A DNA stretch of 64,000 nt from Triglochin maritima (taxonomy: Eukaryota; Streptophyta; Magnoliopsida; Alismatales; Juncaginaceae): the NCBI GenBank assembly GCA_963682175.1, contig OY821784.1, forward strand, positions 28,005,621-28,069,620, written 5' to 3'. This document shows positions 44,031-55,428 of this stretch, piece after piece (the stretch's first letter is position 1; the number at the start of each line of letters is the position of its first letter). The notes beneath the pieces are model-generated. The model was not told the DNA's origin and searched no databases. It was given only the letters and a program-made list of their open reading frames with translations. The position numbers and the translations under genes are program-made.

Positions 44031-45482
44031 ATTTAGTTCATATTTTCAATGATTACACTATATAATTAATTTTAGTTTACCATCTACAATCGAAACAATT
44101 CATGTTCTATGTCTTTTTCGAGTTTTCGGTTAGTTTTGTTGATTTAATTCTAATTGATTCTTTTGATAGTTTTAAATGTTTTGAAACACATCATGTGAAT
44201 GTTAGAATTAAAATTTAGACTTATGTCCAATATATAAAATTTTCGTTTTTAATTAAATGATTATTTTATAAGGAATCAACAAAACGAAAAAAGCATATGT
44301 TTATCTTTCTTTAAATTTCTATTTTTGGAAACTGGATAAACAGCGGTTCAAATGTTTTGTAATTTGAACTATGGATAGATAAAATCATTTTAAAGGATTT
44401 CAAATGGTTTTAGAATTGTTTGATTTAGATATGCATGATAAACTAAATCGAGTAATATATAGTATATGTACATGCGTTGCTCGAGTTCTCTAATGCAGGG
44501 ATATGTGAGTTTGTATGTTCCGATGAAGTCATGTGTGAATGAATGAATGTGTATGTTATTATTATTCTATCACAGGGGCTTATGTATATGTGAAAGCCAA
44601 ATTTCTATTTCTATGTATATGCATGCATATGAGAGGATTTTTACATAGGACTTGCACTAGACAAATTTCAAAATTGAGAGATGCATGTTTATATTTTTGC
44701 AATATCAACATCCATGGTGCAAGAGGAAGACGCTGAAGAAGCGCAAGGATCAAGAACGTGGGAACATATAAACTCACACAATGTGAGTGTGAATGGATTT
44801 ATTTATGTTTGTGTGCTTGACCTGTATGTGATTGTATGGATGAATGTTAGGATGTGTATAGATGATAAATATGCATGATCACCTAAATTCTAAAATCACA
44901 TGTAAATGTGTAAATTGTCCAACCAAAAATTAAGAGTATTTTTCTTTCTTATTTCATCCACTAGCAGCCATCAATCGAGGGATATTCTGCTCGCCCTTAG
45001 CGGGAGATAGTTTCCTCCATCTTTGGGAATAGTTGGAGATATAAGGTTGTCTATTGTTATGCCATAAATAGATGTACGAGGTGCGATTCACCCTTAGTGG
45101 ACACCGAGTATATTTGTTTGTGAATACAATGGATAAACGTATCTCGTATCAAATGAAATAAGTTTTCTTAACAATACCCGGAGACCTAGCTCGGTTTTGA
45201 GAGAGAGTTTTTCTTACGAGGATTGGTCAAATTCCCTCTTAATTAAAACGACAAGAGTCATAAGAGTTTGAAAATGCAAATGTTGCAATATTATCGAAAT
45301 GGTTATGATTAGAAAAATGTTTTCTTACCTTAAATTTATAATATATCTGATAGCCTTTAGCTAGTTTATATTATAATTGATAGGATCTTGAATTGCTGCA
45401 TTTATGGACAATTTTTTTATTTGCCGTATTGTTTTTAAAACATAAAATTGACATTAAATCCCATATAATTTATTTTGTAGAA
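44031..45482 (+). other. A4 leader
   Basis: About 1.45 kb between primer site and gag, colinear with B (17612-19096). No conserved coding frame; small frames at 44539-44878 are not shared in B. Contains the conserved CATCCACTAGCAGCCATCAA block (about 44956). Confidence 0.75.
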
Positions 45483-46437
45483 ATGTTGAATATTCAACCT
45501 ATTGTGCGATCTATGATTGAAAAACATCCTTTGACAAATGATGACTCAAACTTCATAAGCTGGCAACTCAAGCTCAATATTGTGTTGAAGTTTGAGAAAC
45601 TATCTCATATTTTTTGATGGTGAAATCCCAAAATTAAATGAGAAGGCAACCGATAGCGAGAGGGAGGCTAAAACCAAGTGGGAAGACCAAGAGAACCAAG
45701 TTCACAGTCTAATGTTGGCCTCCATGCGTGACTCGATTCAAGCGAAATACTTGGATTCAAAACCCAAGAAGACTATGGAAGCTTTAACAAAGATGTTCAT
45801 GCATAGTGCTAGAAAAGAGCGCTATAAGACCACCATCGCACTCACAAGGTGCCACATGGCGGAGGGAACATCGGTATCCATGCATTTTCTCACGATGCAA
45901 GGATACCTTGAGAAGTTGTCGAAGCTCTCTTCCCCAATGCCCGATGACATTACGGAAGATTTGATTCTTGGCTCTCTAGCCCCATCCTACAAGGACTTCA
46001 TTATGCACTATCATGTGCGTGAGAAAGGGGTGAGTCTTGAGGAACTTCACATAGTTTCTAATGTGCAGCTACTAAAGGATAGGAAGGAACTCGTGAAGAA
46101 CGAGATAATTTTGAAGGTCGGAAATGGTGCAACCATTGCTGCAATTGCACAAGGTTCTGTGGAGCTTCAATTGTCTAGTGGTTTAAATTTATGTTTAAAG
46201 AACGTTTATTATGTGCCTTCGATTAGCAAGAATATAATTTCTGTATCATGTTTAGATATGGATAATTTTAATATAAATATTTCAAATTCTTGCTTGTCTA
46301 TATCGAAGAATGGTATTTTCTATGGAAATGCATTCGTGAGGAATGGTCTCTATTTGCTTGAATTGAATAATAAAAACATCTTAAACATCAATAAAAAAAA
46401 GTTTAAAACTACTCACGTGAATAATACACTCTTGTGA
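45483..46437 (+). pseudogene. gag: A4 gag-protease with knuckle and active site deleted
   Basis: The start at 45483 gives MLNIQPIVRSMIEKHPL. An extra T near 45611 (ATATTTTTTGATGG) shifts the frame into that of 45592, which reads through Gag (KWEDQENQ, HMAEGTSVSMHFLTMQGYL). At about 46053 it jumps from LEELH to IVSNVQLLKDRKEL, the protease downstream of its active site. Compared with A1, about 370 bp are missing, including the CCHC knuckle and the DTG site, yet the frame stays open. TCACATA-like words occur at both deletion ends in A1 (CTTCACA and GCTCACATAA). Confidence 0.9.
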
Positions 46438-46439
46438 CA

Positions 46440-47715
46440 CTATCGTCTTGGTCACATAAATGAAAAACGCATCAAGAAATTGCAAGAAGCTAACCTTCTT
46501 GGTCAACTTGATTTTAAATCATTGGAGACGTACGAACCTTGCCTAATTGGCAAAATGACCAAGAGGCCTTTCAAGAAGAAAGGACCAAGAGCGAATGACT
46601 TGTTGGATTTGATACATTCCGATGTATGTGGTCCGATGAGTACTAGTGCAAGAGACGGTTTCAGGTACTTCATTACGTCCACGGATGAATATAGTCGTTA
46701 TGGCTATATTTATCTAATGAGAAACAAAAGTGAGTCCTTTGACAAGTTCAAGGAATTCAAGAATGAAGTAGAGAACCAACTCAACAAGAAAATCAAGTCT
46801 CTACGAACGAATTGTGGAGGTGAGTACTTGAGTACCGAATTTGACTCATTCCTAAAGGAGTGTGGTATTGTACCACAGCTCACCCCTCCCGGTACACCTC
46901 AGTGGAATGGGGTATCCGAAAGGAGGAATAGGACATTACTCGACATGGTTCGATCAATGATGAGTCAAGCTGAATTGCCGCTTTACTTTTGGAGTTATGC
47001 AATAGAAGCTGCGGCTTACACACTAAATAATGTTCCATCCAAATCCGTAGAGAAAACGCCTTATGAGCTATGGAGTGGTAAAACACCTAAGCTCAATTTT
47101 CTCAAGATTTGGGGTTGTGAGGCCTACGTCAAGAGATTGATGTCGACCAAACTTCAACCAAAAGAGGATAAGTGATTCTTTATAGGTTATCCTCGTGAGA
47201 CAAGAGGATACTACTTTTGCCATATAACCTCCAATCGAGTGATTGTAGAGAGGGATGCCGTATTTCTAGAAAAAGAATTTCTGGAAAGAATAAAAAGTAG
47301 TGCGAGTAGAGTTGTGCTTGAGGAGACTCAAGATATTCTACAAGATCATGATATGAATGGTGACATTCAAGACCATGAAGGCCCAACCGAGGTTCCTTTG
47401 GTTAGTGGGAGCGTGAGTGAGAGACCCTCGTAAGTGATTGTGAGAGAAACTCAATCATCTCCTCCTAGTGTAGGTTCGAGAATCGAACAGGAACCAATTC
47501 CGCAAGAAATTGTGGAAGAAGTTCAAGAAGTACACGTAGAACCAAAAGAACTTAGAAGGTCAACGAGGAAAAGGAAGAAACCCGATATCTATTTGGGACT
47601 TCATGAGATCATGGTACTACATACCAATGATCCCTCGACCTTTCAAGAAGCAATGGAAAGAAAGGACTCCAAACTATGGTTTAAGGCCATGGAATCCGAA
47701 ATAGAATCCATGTAA
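46440..47715 (+). pseudogene. pol: A4 integrase, same catalytic Asp loss as A1
   Basis: After a broken start (TGACACTATCG where A1 has TGGTTCTATCG) the frame from 46480 reads CLIGKMTKRPFKKKGPRAND, LIHSDVCGPMSTSARDG, RTNCGGEYLSTEF and NGVSERRNRTLLDMV. The second catalytic Asp is Asn (codon 46810-46812), exactly as in A1. A TGA at 47173 replaces a Cys codon of KCFFIGYP. The C-terminal tail is in two frames (47239-47433, 47434-47715), ending in the early RT spacer (MERKDSKLWFKAMESEIES), where the deletion to the LTR begins. Confidence 0.9.
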
Positions 47716-47730
47716 GATAATCATGTGTGG

Positions 47731-48525
47731 AAGGTGACACGGTCGTCCGATGAATGTTCGCGAGGAGAAATTTTGGCGGGTCAACGGTCGACCGATGAGA
47801 ATAAGGGGTTCGTCCGAATTTTTCCAGAGAATTTTTCTCATGCATATTCGGTCGACCGTCGATCTCACGGTTCACCAAACACGTGTGAAAACCGAATGGT
47901 TCGGTTCACCGAGAAGAATTCTCGGTCAACCGAACAGTGTGATTTTTGCCAGAATTGTTAAGAGAATAATTAGATCATGGGTTAAATTAAATCCAGATTT
48001 AATTTAATGTTTTTGAGGATGATTATGTGGCAATTAAAGATTAATTTTAGGAGAGAATAAGCAAGAGATCATGACTAAGGAATAGTTCTTGATAAGGATG
48101 TTTTGGGAGCATATAAAAGGACCCCTCCTCCTACTTGTTTATGTTAATGCAAAATTCTTTCTCTCATTAATCTCTCCCTAATCACCACGAAAATCTTTTA
48201 GTAATTTTAAGTTTTGGAGATAAGAAATCTCAGGAGCTGAAAGAGGGGTTATTAGCTAGATTCTAAGCCATGTTAGAGATTGATTGGATAGCTCCTTTCT
48301 CTCTAATCTGTTCAGAGTTTGGTGAACACTTGGAGGCGAATCGGCGACCAATTCAATGGGCAACGCGACTTCGGATCTTCGAAAGGTTTTAGAGAACCTT
48401 TAGGTATGATTCTCTCTTTGTGATTTATTTTGATATATGTAGGATTGATTGATATTACAATAAACACAAAGTAATGTACATAAAATCGTTGAAAGTATGA
48501 AATCAATCTTGTACGAAATCCTACA
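47731..48525 (+). repeat. A4 3' LTR, second part only
   Basis: After GTGTGGAAGG the sequence is inside the LTR palindrome array (CGGTCGTCCGATGAATGTTC, matching 5397 in A1) and runs to the LTR end ...ACGAAATCCTACA. TATA box at 48112-48120. The deletion removed RT, RNase H, the polypurine tract and about 1.4 kb of LTR. Confidence 0.88.
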
Positions 48526-48842
48526 AGAATGACATCGAAGTCCTCTATCGGTAGCAAGACTAGATCTGCTGAAAAATCATGGTCTCGCGAGACAACTATG
48601 GTACCCAGGAGGAAGCTCCCCACTGTGGCCACCTCCCCCATGGGCATGCTGAACTCTAAACAAGTGGTAAGTTGCACAGGGGCACAACCCAAAATGCCCA
48701 CAAACTTCTCCGAAATGAAGGAATGCGTATGCTCATTATCAAATAGTACTTTAGCAACATGACCATCAACAGAAAGAAAAACAAAAAAACTATCAACACT
48801 ACTTCTTTGTGTGGTTTCTTTAGATAAGTACACCGGAACCAA
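48526..48842 (-). pseudogene. pol: G protease fragment
   Basis: On the minus strand the frame reads VDGHVAKVLFDNEHTHSFIS, FVGILGCAPVQL, GTIVVSRDHDFSADLVLLPI and DFDVILV, the Tekay/Del protease region. The active site usually reads LFDSGASHSFIS; here it is LFDNEHTHSFIS, so the Asp stays but S-G-A is lost. It is cut after DFDVIL by the copia LTR end. Upstream it follows within about 15 bp of the primer site, so gag has been deleted. Confidence 0.85.
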
Positions 48843-48845
48843 CTT

Positions 48846-48857
48846 GCTCTGATACCA
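48846..48857 (-). other. G primer-binding site, initiator-Met tRNA
   Basis: GCTCTGATACCA on the plus strand, that is TGGTATCAGAGC on the minus strand, next to the LTR end GATGTTATA. Confidence 0.88.
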
Positions 48858-48860
48858 AGC

Positions 48861-50780
48861 TATAACATCCTAAAATACGTGATTTAACAGAGGAAAATTT
48901 AAACAAATTCTTAGAAAATAAAACCAGAATGAATGGGGAAATTACATATAAAATACTCAAAATAAGGTACACCATTACAAGAAAGATTCAAAATATGATT
49001 ACATCAAGGTCAAAGAAAGGACATAATATAGATGAAGGCAACAACCTAAAGATAAGGTTGGAGGATCCAATCTAGGTGTATACTCGTCCTCTGTCGCCAC
49101 CCACTCAGCACCTAACGAGGCCCTGAAATGCAACATGATAAAATGCCTGAGTTTTCATAACTCAAACTTCATATACCAAGTCCATCTATACATATGAATA
49201 TACGCTGCTATGATCCTATCATATCATACGGCATAATCGTAAGAACATGGAAAAACATTCTCCACCCCGGGGCATAAGGACAAAAGTCCCACAAACAACA
49301 TCGGGTTATACCCGAGGGAACCCACTAAAGGCACACACGGTTTACAGAGAGTACGCGACACACCCCCACTCGCAACTATACTAACATAAGGGTTTGATGA
49401 GGGTCACACGCACTTACGAGTCATAGATACATATATGATATCGTAGTCCTCACGCCACAACACCCGCTAGAGTTGTCGCTCTGGTCGGTCATATCTGTCG
49501 ACTCATGCCACAACCCAAACAGTCATCTCCGCCAATACAAAGTCCGAACGGTCAACTTCGTCGAAACAAAGTTTGGACAGCCATCTCGCTTCGTAGAGCC
49601 GTGCAACTATCAATGCAATGGGATCAACGGTCCTTCAAGTCTACTACATAGGGTTACTCAATGAAATGCACTATGTCATACTAAAAGCTTAACAACACAA
49701 AGATGGCACGTGCACCAAGTGACCACACTCTTTCGCTCGGCTGTCCCTGGGCAGGCGCAATCATTGCACTTAGTGTCATCTCTCGGCTCACACATGAAGC
49801 TAGGACACAAGTTTCATAGGAACCAGTTCGACACAAGGCTCTCACGTCAACGATGCCGCCTCGCCTGCCATATGCCTGCTAGTGCCTTGATCGCTCCACG
49901 CCCGTTGCACCATGCAACGCCTGGGCACGCGCCAGCAGTGTTATCCCGTAGTCCAACAGTCCATCATTCCAGCAGCATTGTCCAGCAGTCCAGCCGTCCA
50001 AAAGCCCATCATTCCAGCAGCATTGTCCAACAATGTTGCCCAGCAGTCCAACAGTCCAGCATTCTAGCAGCGTTGCCCAGGAATCCTGTTGTGTTGTCCA
50101 GCTGTCCACACAAAACCCGGTAACACCGGGTGGCCGACCAGGCCGCCACCCGGCCACCCTTGCACAGGCAGTCAGTTAGCCCACCATCCGTCGCTCGTCA
50201 CCGACGAGGCATCCTCCAGGCCGGAGGCTTGTCACCCCCTCCTACCTTGTGTGAGTTAAAATGTAAACTTGGCATACCTTTTTGAGTTCGCAGGAGTTCC
50301 GGTCATCGCCGGAAGCTACCAAGCCTCTGGTCACTTCCTTGCGTTGAGCTCCTTGCCGACCACGTCTCAATGTCATACGTCCACCGCCGACAATGCTCCA
50401 AGTCGCGTCTGCTTGTTGCGTCGTCGTCCACCACCGCCGACCGCAGCTTTGGCAGTGATGTGAAGAGGGAGAGAGGGAGATGGGGTGGGAGTAGAGAAAA
50501 GTTGGAGTGGAGGTGAGTGTTGTGTTCTTTTCTCCTACAAAACCCACACAAAACCAAACTCAAGCTTGGCCACCCATGCCTCCCTCACCTACCCATACCC
50601 ACCATACCTCAACCCTAGTCAAAGCAAACCATGTTTCTCTCGAGTCAAAGCACAACTAGCACAAAACCAAACACTAAACATGCTTAAGCAGCATTAATCT
50701 ATTTGAATTTTCCACCTTTCTTAATTGCCTCGAAATCATGATTAACTATTCAAAAAACTAGATTAGGTTTTAACAATCAA
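48861..50780 (-). repeat. G 5' LTR
   Basis: On the minus strand this is the LTR upstream of the primer site. Its R/U5-like part contains the ACTATGTAGTAG and CCCGGGGTGGAG blocks, and it matches the 3' LTR fragment at 37110-37640 and the plus-strand LTR at 57957-58510. It carries a short minisatellite at 49930-50110. The outer (right) boundary is uncertain: homology to 57957 supports at least 50780, but the LTR may extend through the tandem repeat to about 51680. Confidence 0.72.
49930..50110 (-). repeat. Short minisatellite in G 5' LTR
   Basis: Units such as CAGCAGTCCA, CATTCCAGCAGCATTGTCCA repeat about eight times. On the minus strand they read GCTGCTGGAATGATGGAC-like, the ancestral form of the 21-bp array at 58500-60110. 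Confidence 0.8.
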
Positions 50781-50799
50781 ACTAGAAAACCTTTAAAAT

Positions 50800-51320
50800 T
50801 TACCACTTTGATTATTGAACTTAAAATCCCACCACTTCAAATCTCCACTAATCACAACAAAATGCAACAAAACACTAATCCACAAACAAAACAAAGCCAA
50901 AACACTTCTTGGGTCAAACCAACACCAATCAAACAAAAAAAGTACATTTGACATTAAAACCTCATTTCCTCCAACTTAATCACCAAGCTAGAAAGCCATA
51001 AAATGTTACACTTCTGAGTTTTGATTATCCAACTTCAAATCCCACCACTCCACATCTCCACTAATCACAACATGCAACAAAACATTAATCCACTGTGCGA
51101 AAACACATTCTTGGTCAAACCACCACCAATCAAGCACAATAGAAGATAATAAAACAAAAAAACTCAATCCAAAAGTACAAATTTTAATTTTTCTCCACCA
51201 AATCCTACCACTCCACATCTCAAACTCCACCAATCATAACAACATGCAACAAAACAGTAACCCACAACCAAAACCAACCCAAAAATCATTTTGCGTAAAA
51301 CCAACACCAATCAAACACCT
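50800..51320. repeat. Three-copy tandem repeat (~185 bp unit)
   Basis: Three diverged copies share CCCACCACT, CATCTCCACTAATCACAAC, ATGCAACAAAACA and CCAACACCAATCAA at about 50830-50930, 51040-51135 and 51195-51320. AT-rich DNA without a frame continues to about 51690. It may be the outer U3 of the G LTR. Confidence 0.72.
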
Positions 51321-51689
51321 CTCATCTTCTATTGATTCCGTCCACCTCATCTTATATCTCGTATCTAATAATAAAATTATCCATCTCAACTCACGTCTCA
51401 TACGCTTTTATATTCTAAACCAATTAAATCAAAACTTATTTTTTTATATAATCAAACCACATTCAAATTAATCACATGCAAATTCATTAGATTCATATTT
51501 ATCTCATTGAAATAAATTTACTAATCACAATAAAAATATCACACAATGAATCATACAAAATCAAATTAGCTAATAAAATTTAAGTAATAAATTAACAAAT
51601 CTAATTAACAAAATCTACCAAAACCACATTCTAATCTAATAACTCTAATGAACTAAAAAAACTAATTAACATATTGTAAATAGAAAAAA

Positions 51690-52215
51690 ATAAAAGACGT
51701 GGAGGTGGGTGGTGGTGGTGGAGGTGGGTGGAGGTAGTGGAGATGGTGGTGGGGCGAGTGGAGGTGGACGAGGTCTAGGTGGGTGGTGGGGGTTTGGTGG
51801 TGGTGATCGGAAAAGGGACAATGGTGGTCGTCGGTGGGCGGTGGTCAAGGATAGGATTGGTGGTGGTTGGTGGGTGGGGTGGAGGCAGTTTGGGATAGAG
51901 GTTGCGAATGGAAACACTCATCAAATGCGAGGGAGGTGACGAGGGGAAGCAGCGACGTCGAGGGAGGTAGCAAGGTGACAACATCGTGGGAGGCGGTGTC
52001 GCGAGGGGGCAGCATTGACAGGACAAAACGTATCCATCGTGGGAGGCGGTGTCACGAAGACAACGAAAACAATAGCCAATGGGAGATATCCGTCACTGAT
52101 AGTAAGTTCCTTCATCGATGTATCGTACCACTGATAGATAACCTTCGTCGTCTGTGTATATATAGCTACTCCGATGGATGTCTATCCATCGATGAAGCTT
52201 GTTTTTCTAATAATG
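51690..52215. mobile_element. Probable CACTA transposon fragment
   Basis: A G-rich low-complexity stretch (GGTGGTGGTGGAGGTGGG, about 51700-51900) is followed by words like ATATCCGTCACTGATAG and CTATCCATCGATGAAG, similar to the subterminal repeats at 56400-57480. It ends in GTTTTTCTAATAATG (52201-52215), which resembles a decayed CACTA end read outward (CACTACTAGAAAAAC). The Gly-rich frame here is low complexity and is not called as a gene. Confidence 0.4.
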
Positions 52216-52269
52216 TAGGATCAAACACTAATATAGAGGAGGTGGATGGACTTTAATGTAGTTATCTCT

Positions 52270-53673
52270 AATAATGTGAAATTAAAACTATAAGTTGGAG
52301 AATTGAAAACCCAAGATAACTCTGACAATATTTGTAGAGGTTCGATCAAAACCATCATTATCTAATCCTTTCCCCGAGTTCCGATCAATCCTCCCATCCC
52401 TACTCCAGTATTCACTAATCTCTTTGTTATGGGTCAAAGATAAAGCCTCTACAATCTAAGCCTTATGAACACCCTCGTCGTGCTCAATCCGCCTCTTAGA
52501 ACCCAAGAGGGAACTTCCTCAAAGCTTTCCAATACTTGAAATTGATTGAAGGTTGTTGAACTCTCACTTGAATACACTAAAAAGGATTTTAATTGGGCTT
52601 GAAGTGAATTGAATGAATTTTGAGAAGAGTTGGAGCTTTGAAGACTTGAACTATGAGAGCACAAAGAGCAGTATTGGTTAGAGTAGATTAAGTGTATTTT
52701 TGTGTCTCTTGGAGGGGGATTTTATAGGCTTCAAAGCAAATAAAGTAGTTTAGCAGAGTTGGTGAGATTTTAACCAATGAGAGATAAGATGTGACTTAAG
52801 CTTGGGCAGAAATTTTCATAGGTTCGATCGACCGTTTGGAAATGGTAGTCCGAAATGTAAAGGCTAACTTGGTCAAAATACGAGGCTCAGTTAACCGAAC
52901 AAAGGTTGGATAACTGATCACCAACTTCGAGTAACTCTTTTTAATTTCGAGCAAATAAAATTTGGTTGACCAAAAGGGATTTGGACATCCGTGCAAGATT
53001 GACAGTAAAGATTTGGTCAGGCTCTCTCTTAAGAGTTCCGGTAGATCGAAATCCATTCGGTGGTCTAAAATTTGGATTTCATCAAAGTCAAGAACTGCGT
53101 CAACGGATGAAAATCAAATATCAGTTCAGAATCTAACAACTATATTGACACGTGCAAAGTGTCATTACGCGCTAGCAACCGACAGGAGAAACGGTCGTCC
53201 GTCTACAGATCTGTAGCCCGAAATGTGGTGAGTTTTCAATGAATGTCCTTGAAAATACAAGATAAGTCAATTCATAATTCTCAATAGATCTTTGAACAGT
53301 AGGCCAATGAGAGCAAGACACATAGGATTTGATCATTAGAAAACACGGATGACCGAAATGTGTTTGGTTGTTCAAACTGGTAATTCAAGTCAGGGTTGGA
53401 TGATATTTTCAAAAGGATTTTTGTAGACCGAAAGGTATGTTGACCGATCCAAATGGATTTTGTTTTGGTGCATCAACTGTACATTTGATCCTAAGACTCA
53501 AGTAAAACTAAAAATTACATTCTTCTGTTTGAGCTTTAATTACAAGTCTTGAGTCTTGATCTTGAAGTTGACTAGTTCTTCAATTTGAGCACCTACAATA
53601 TTAAGGATATACCATATATATGCAATTTGACAATATGATCTATGTGATGTGTTAATTGGTTGTTAAACATCAA
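52270..53673 (-). repeat. Probable divergent copia LTR, minus strand
   Basis: On the minus strand a segment starting near TGATGTTTAACAACCAATT at 53673 follows a copia integrase fragment. It contains a degenerate GGTCGACC-type cluster between 52820 and 53450 (GATCGACCG, AGTTAACCGAAC, GGTTGACC, GGTCGTCCG, GTAGACCGAA). The far end near 52270 is not sharply defined. No target duplication identified. Confidence 0.45.
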
Positions 53674-53699
53674 AAATAAGATTAATGAGGCCGAAAAGC

Positions 53700-53840
53700 C
53701 TAGAATGGTTGCATATTGAGATTGATCTTCTCCAACTTCACAATTTTTAGGAAACTCATTTTCTAAAAATGTGACATCACATGATTCAATATCAATTATA
53801 CACCCACTTTCTTGTTCACCTATAAATACATATCCTTTTG
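53700..53840 (-). pseudogene. pol: Copia integrase C-terminal fragment
   Basis: On the minus strand the frame 53886-53593 includes KGYVFIGEQESGCI, then ESCDVTFLENEFPKNCEVGE. This is the segment after the copia integrase core (KGY.F.G, then ESRDVVFLENDFP). It is about 45 codons of another copia family than A/B, which has KCFFIGYP at this place. The rest of the frame on both sides is not recognisable. Confidence 0.72.
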
Positions 53841-55043
53841 AATGGATAATTTTATTCAGCAATAATAACGAGAGTGAAAAATACATCTCCCAATTGTCTT
53901 AATGTTCATTTTAAATATCTGCTACAAGTTTGAGAGGCAAATTTTCATTTGACAACTCCGTCATTACTCTTCATTTTTATCCCTTTGTCTCAATAAGTTT
54001 TCTACCCAAACAAAGAAACCTAATTTTTAAGTTCTTAGCATCAAAAGAGAAATCCTAAACTCTACTCTCTTACAAGTTACAAGCCAACAAACTCAATTAG
54101 ATAAAATTGTATCACTCAGTCTGTTTAACCCACAACCCGCCCTGCCTAATCCACCCTTAAGTGGGGGTGGGTAGCGGTAAAAAAAATAACCCACCCTGCC
54201 CCACCCCACCAACATTGGGGGTGCATAGTGGTGGAGGGGAAACCCGTCCCACCCCCACCCTATTTGCAGTCCTAATGAAACATGCTTATGGAAAGGAGCA
54301 AAGGGCATCTAATAACATAAAGTAAATGAATTAACAAATTCACAATCACGAAAAAAAATACAAACATGCTAAATACACATGATTTAAAGAAAATGATTAA
54401 ATTAGCAAACAATCACGAAAAAAGTATCCCACAAAATTACACTAACGAGTTAGTACAAGTTCCCCAAATATTACAATGGTGGGGATGGTCATCAAAATGA
54501 AGAGTTATTGTCAGTATACTACTTGAACGTGAAAGTTGGAACCTAAAGCCCCCTCTAAGAAACTTATATCATATATATTCCAAATAGTCCAACTACCTAC
54601 TAATTGGGGGTTCACCACAGATTGAAACCCTACATATGTAAACAACGAGTGATTTGTGGGATAACGAACAATAACGTACCATTAATAATTAAAATTAACT
54701 CCTACCAGTTATCATAACAATCTAAGGTGTGGTTTGGATGCCATATACTTCAAGTATCTGTGCCACAACCGTGAATTCTCCAAGAAAATTTTATGTTTCC
54801 CACTGAACTTACATTTGGGTCAGTTTTGTGATTAACTCAGATGCCAAGAATCTTCTCCTTTAAAGTTTCTACCAAAAAAGAAAAACCATATAAAAATTGT
54901 CATAGCCCAGACGCAACATTACCCAAAATCAAGATGCCATTTTAAGTGTTTGTGCACACCCTCTAACGTCTGGGGGTGGGAATGTGAAATTTCCACCGAG
55001 AGGCAAATGTTACAGGTTTCAAATGTTGAAGGTTTATATAAGT
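53841..55043. other. Unassigned region with one hAT-like remnant
   Basis: AT-rich DNA without a supported gene. At 54115-54275 a G/C-rich piece (AACCCGCCCTGCC, GTGGGGGTGGGTAGCGG, ending CCTATTTGCAGTCCTAA) resembles the hAT-like element at 55052 and is probably a decayed relative. A frame at 54919-55176 (minus) overlaps that element and is not supported. Confidence 0.5.
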
Positions 55044-55051
55044 GGGAGACT

Positions 55052-55420
55052 AGAGATGTAAATAGGGGGGACACATAAACCCGACAACCTGCCACCCGCA
55101 CAACCCGCATAATAAGCGGGGCAGGTAGCGGATTTCGTGCAAGCTGCCCCGCATAACCCACAACACGCATAATCAATAATTCCTACCCATGTTTCACTTA
55201 TATTTAGGTTTGATCCTTTTGTATTTAGATATGATTATTTTATATTTAGTTAAAAACATACATCGATTAATTTTTTTCTAGATCAAAATGGAAAATATTA
55301 AGGAAAGTTGATTGATTTTTTGTATTAAGATTTGAATAAAGAATAGCCCGCCCCGCATAGTCCACCGTTAAGCGGGGCGGGTAACGGGTTTTTTTTGGCC
55401 CCGCCCCGCTTACACCGCTA
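55052..55420. mobile_element. Short non-autonomous hAT-like element with 8-bp duplication
   Basis: A 369-bp unit bounded by GGGAGACT on both sides (55044-55051 and 55421-55428). An 8-bp target duplication is characteristic of hAT transposons. The ends are imperfect inverted repeats: (T)AGAGATGTAAATAGGGG at the left and, on the opposite strand, TAGCGGTGTAAGCGGGGCG at the right. Subterminal GCGGGGCGGGTA-type words occur in both orientations. There is no coding capacity, so it would depend on a transposase encoded elsewhere. Confidence 0.75.
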
Positions 55421-55428
55421 GGGAGACT

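Larger units (their letters stand above)
41764..48525 (+). mobile_element. Copia A3/A4: internal 3' end - LTR - internal 5' end - LTR piece
   Basis: A short RNase H tail and polypurine tract (41764-42005) precede a complete LTR (42006-44017). That LTR is followed by a primer site, leader, gag and integrase (44018-47715), and then by the second part of another LTR (47731-48525). The middle LTR thus serves as 3' LTR for the left piece and 5' LTR for the right piece. The right piece lost everything from early RT to the middle of its 3' LTR. Confidence 0.88.

Noticed and set aside
51709..51939. Gly-rich frame (GGGSGDGGGASGGG-like).
   Set aside because: Low-complexity G-rich DNA that is also open in other frames; not a glycine-rich protein gene.
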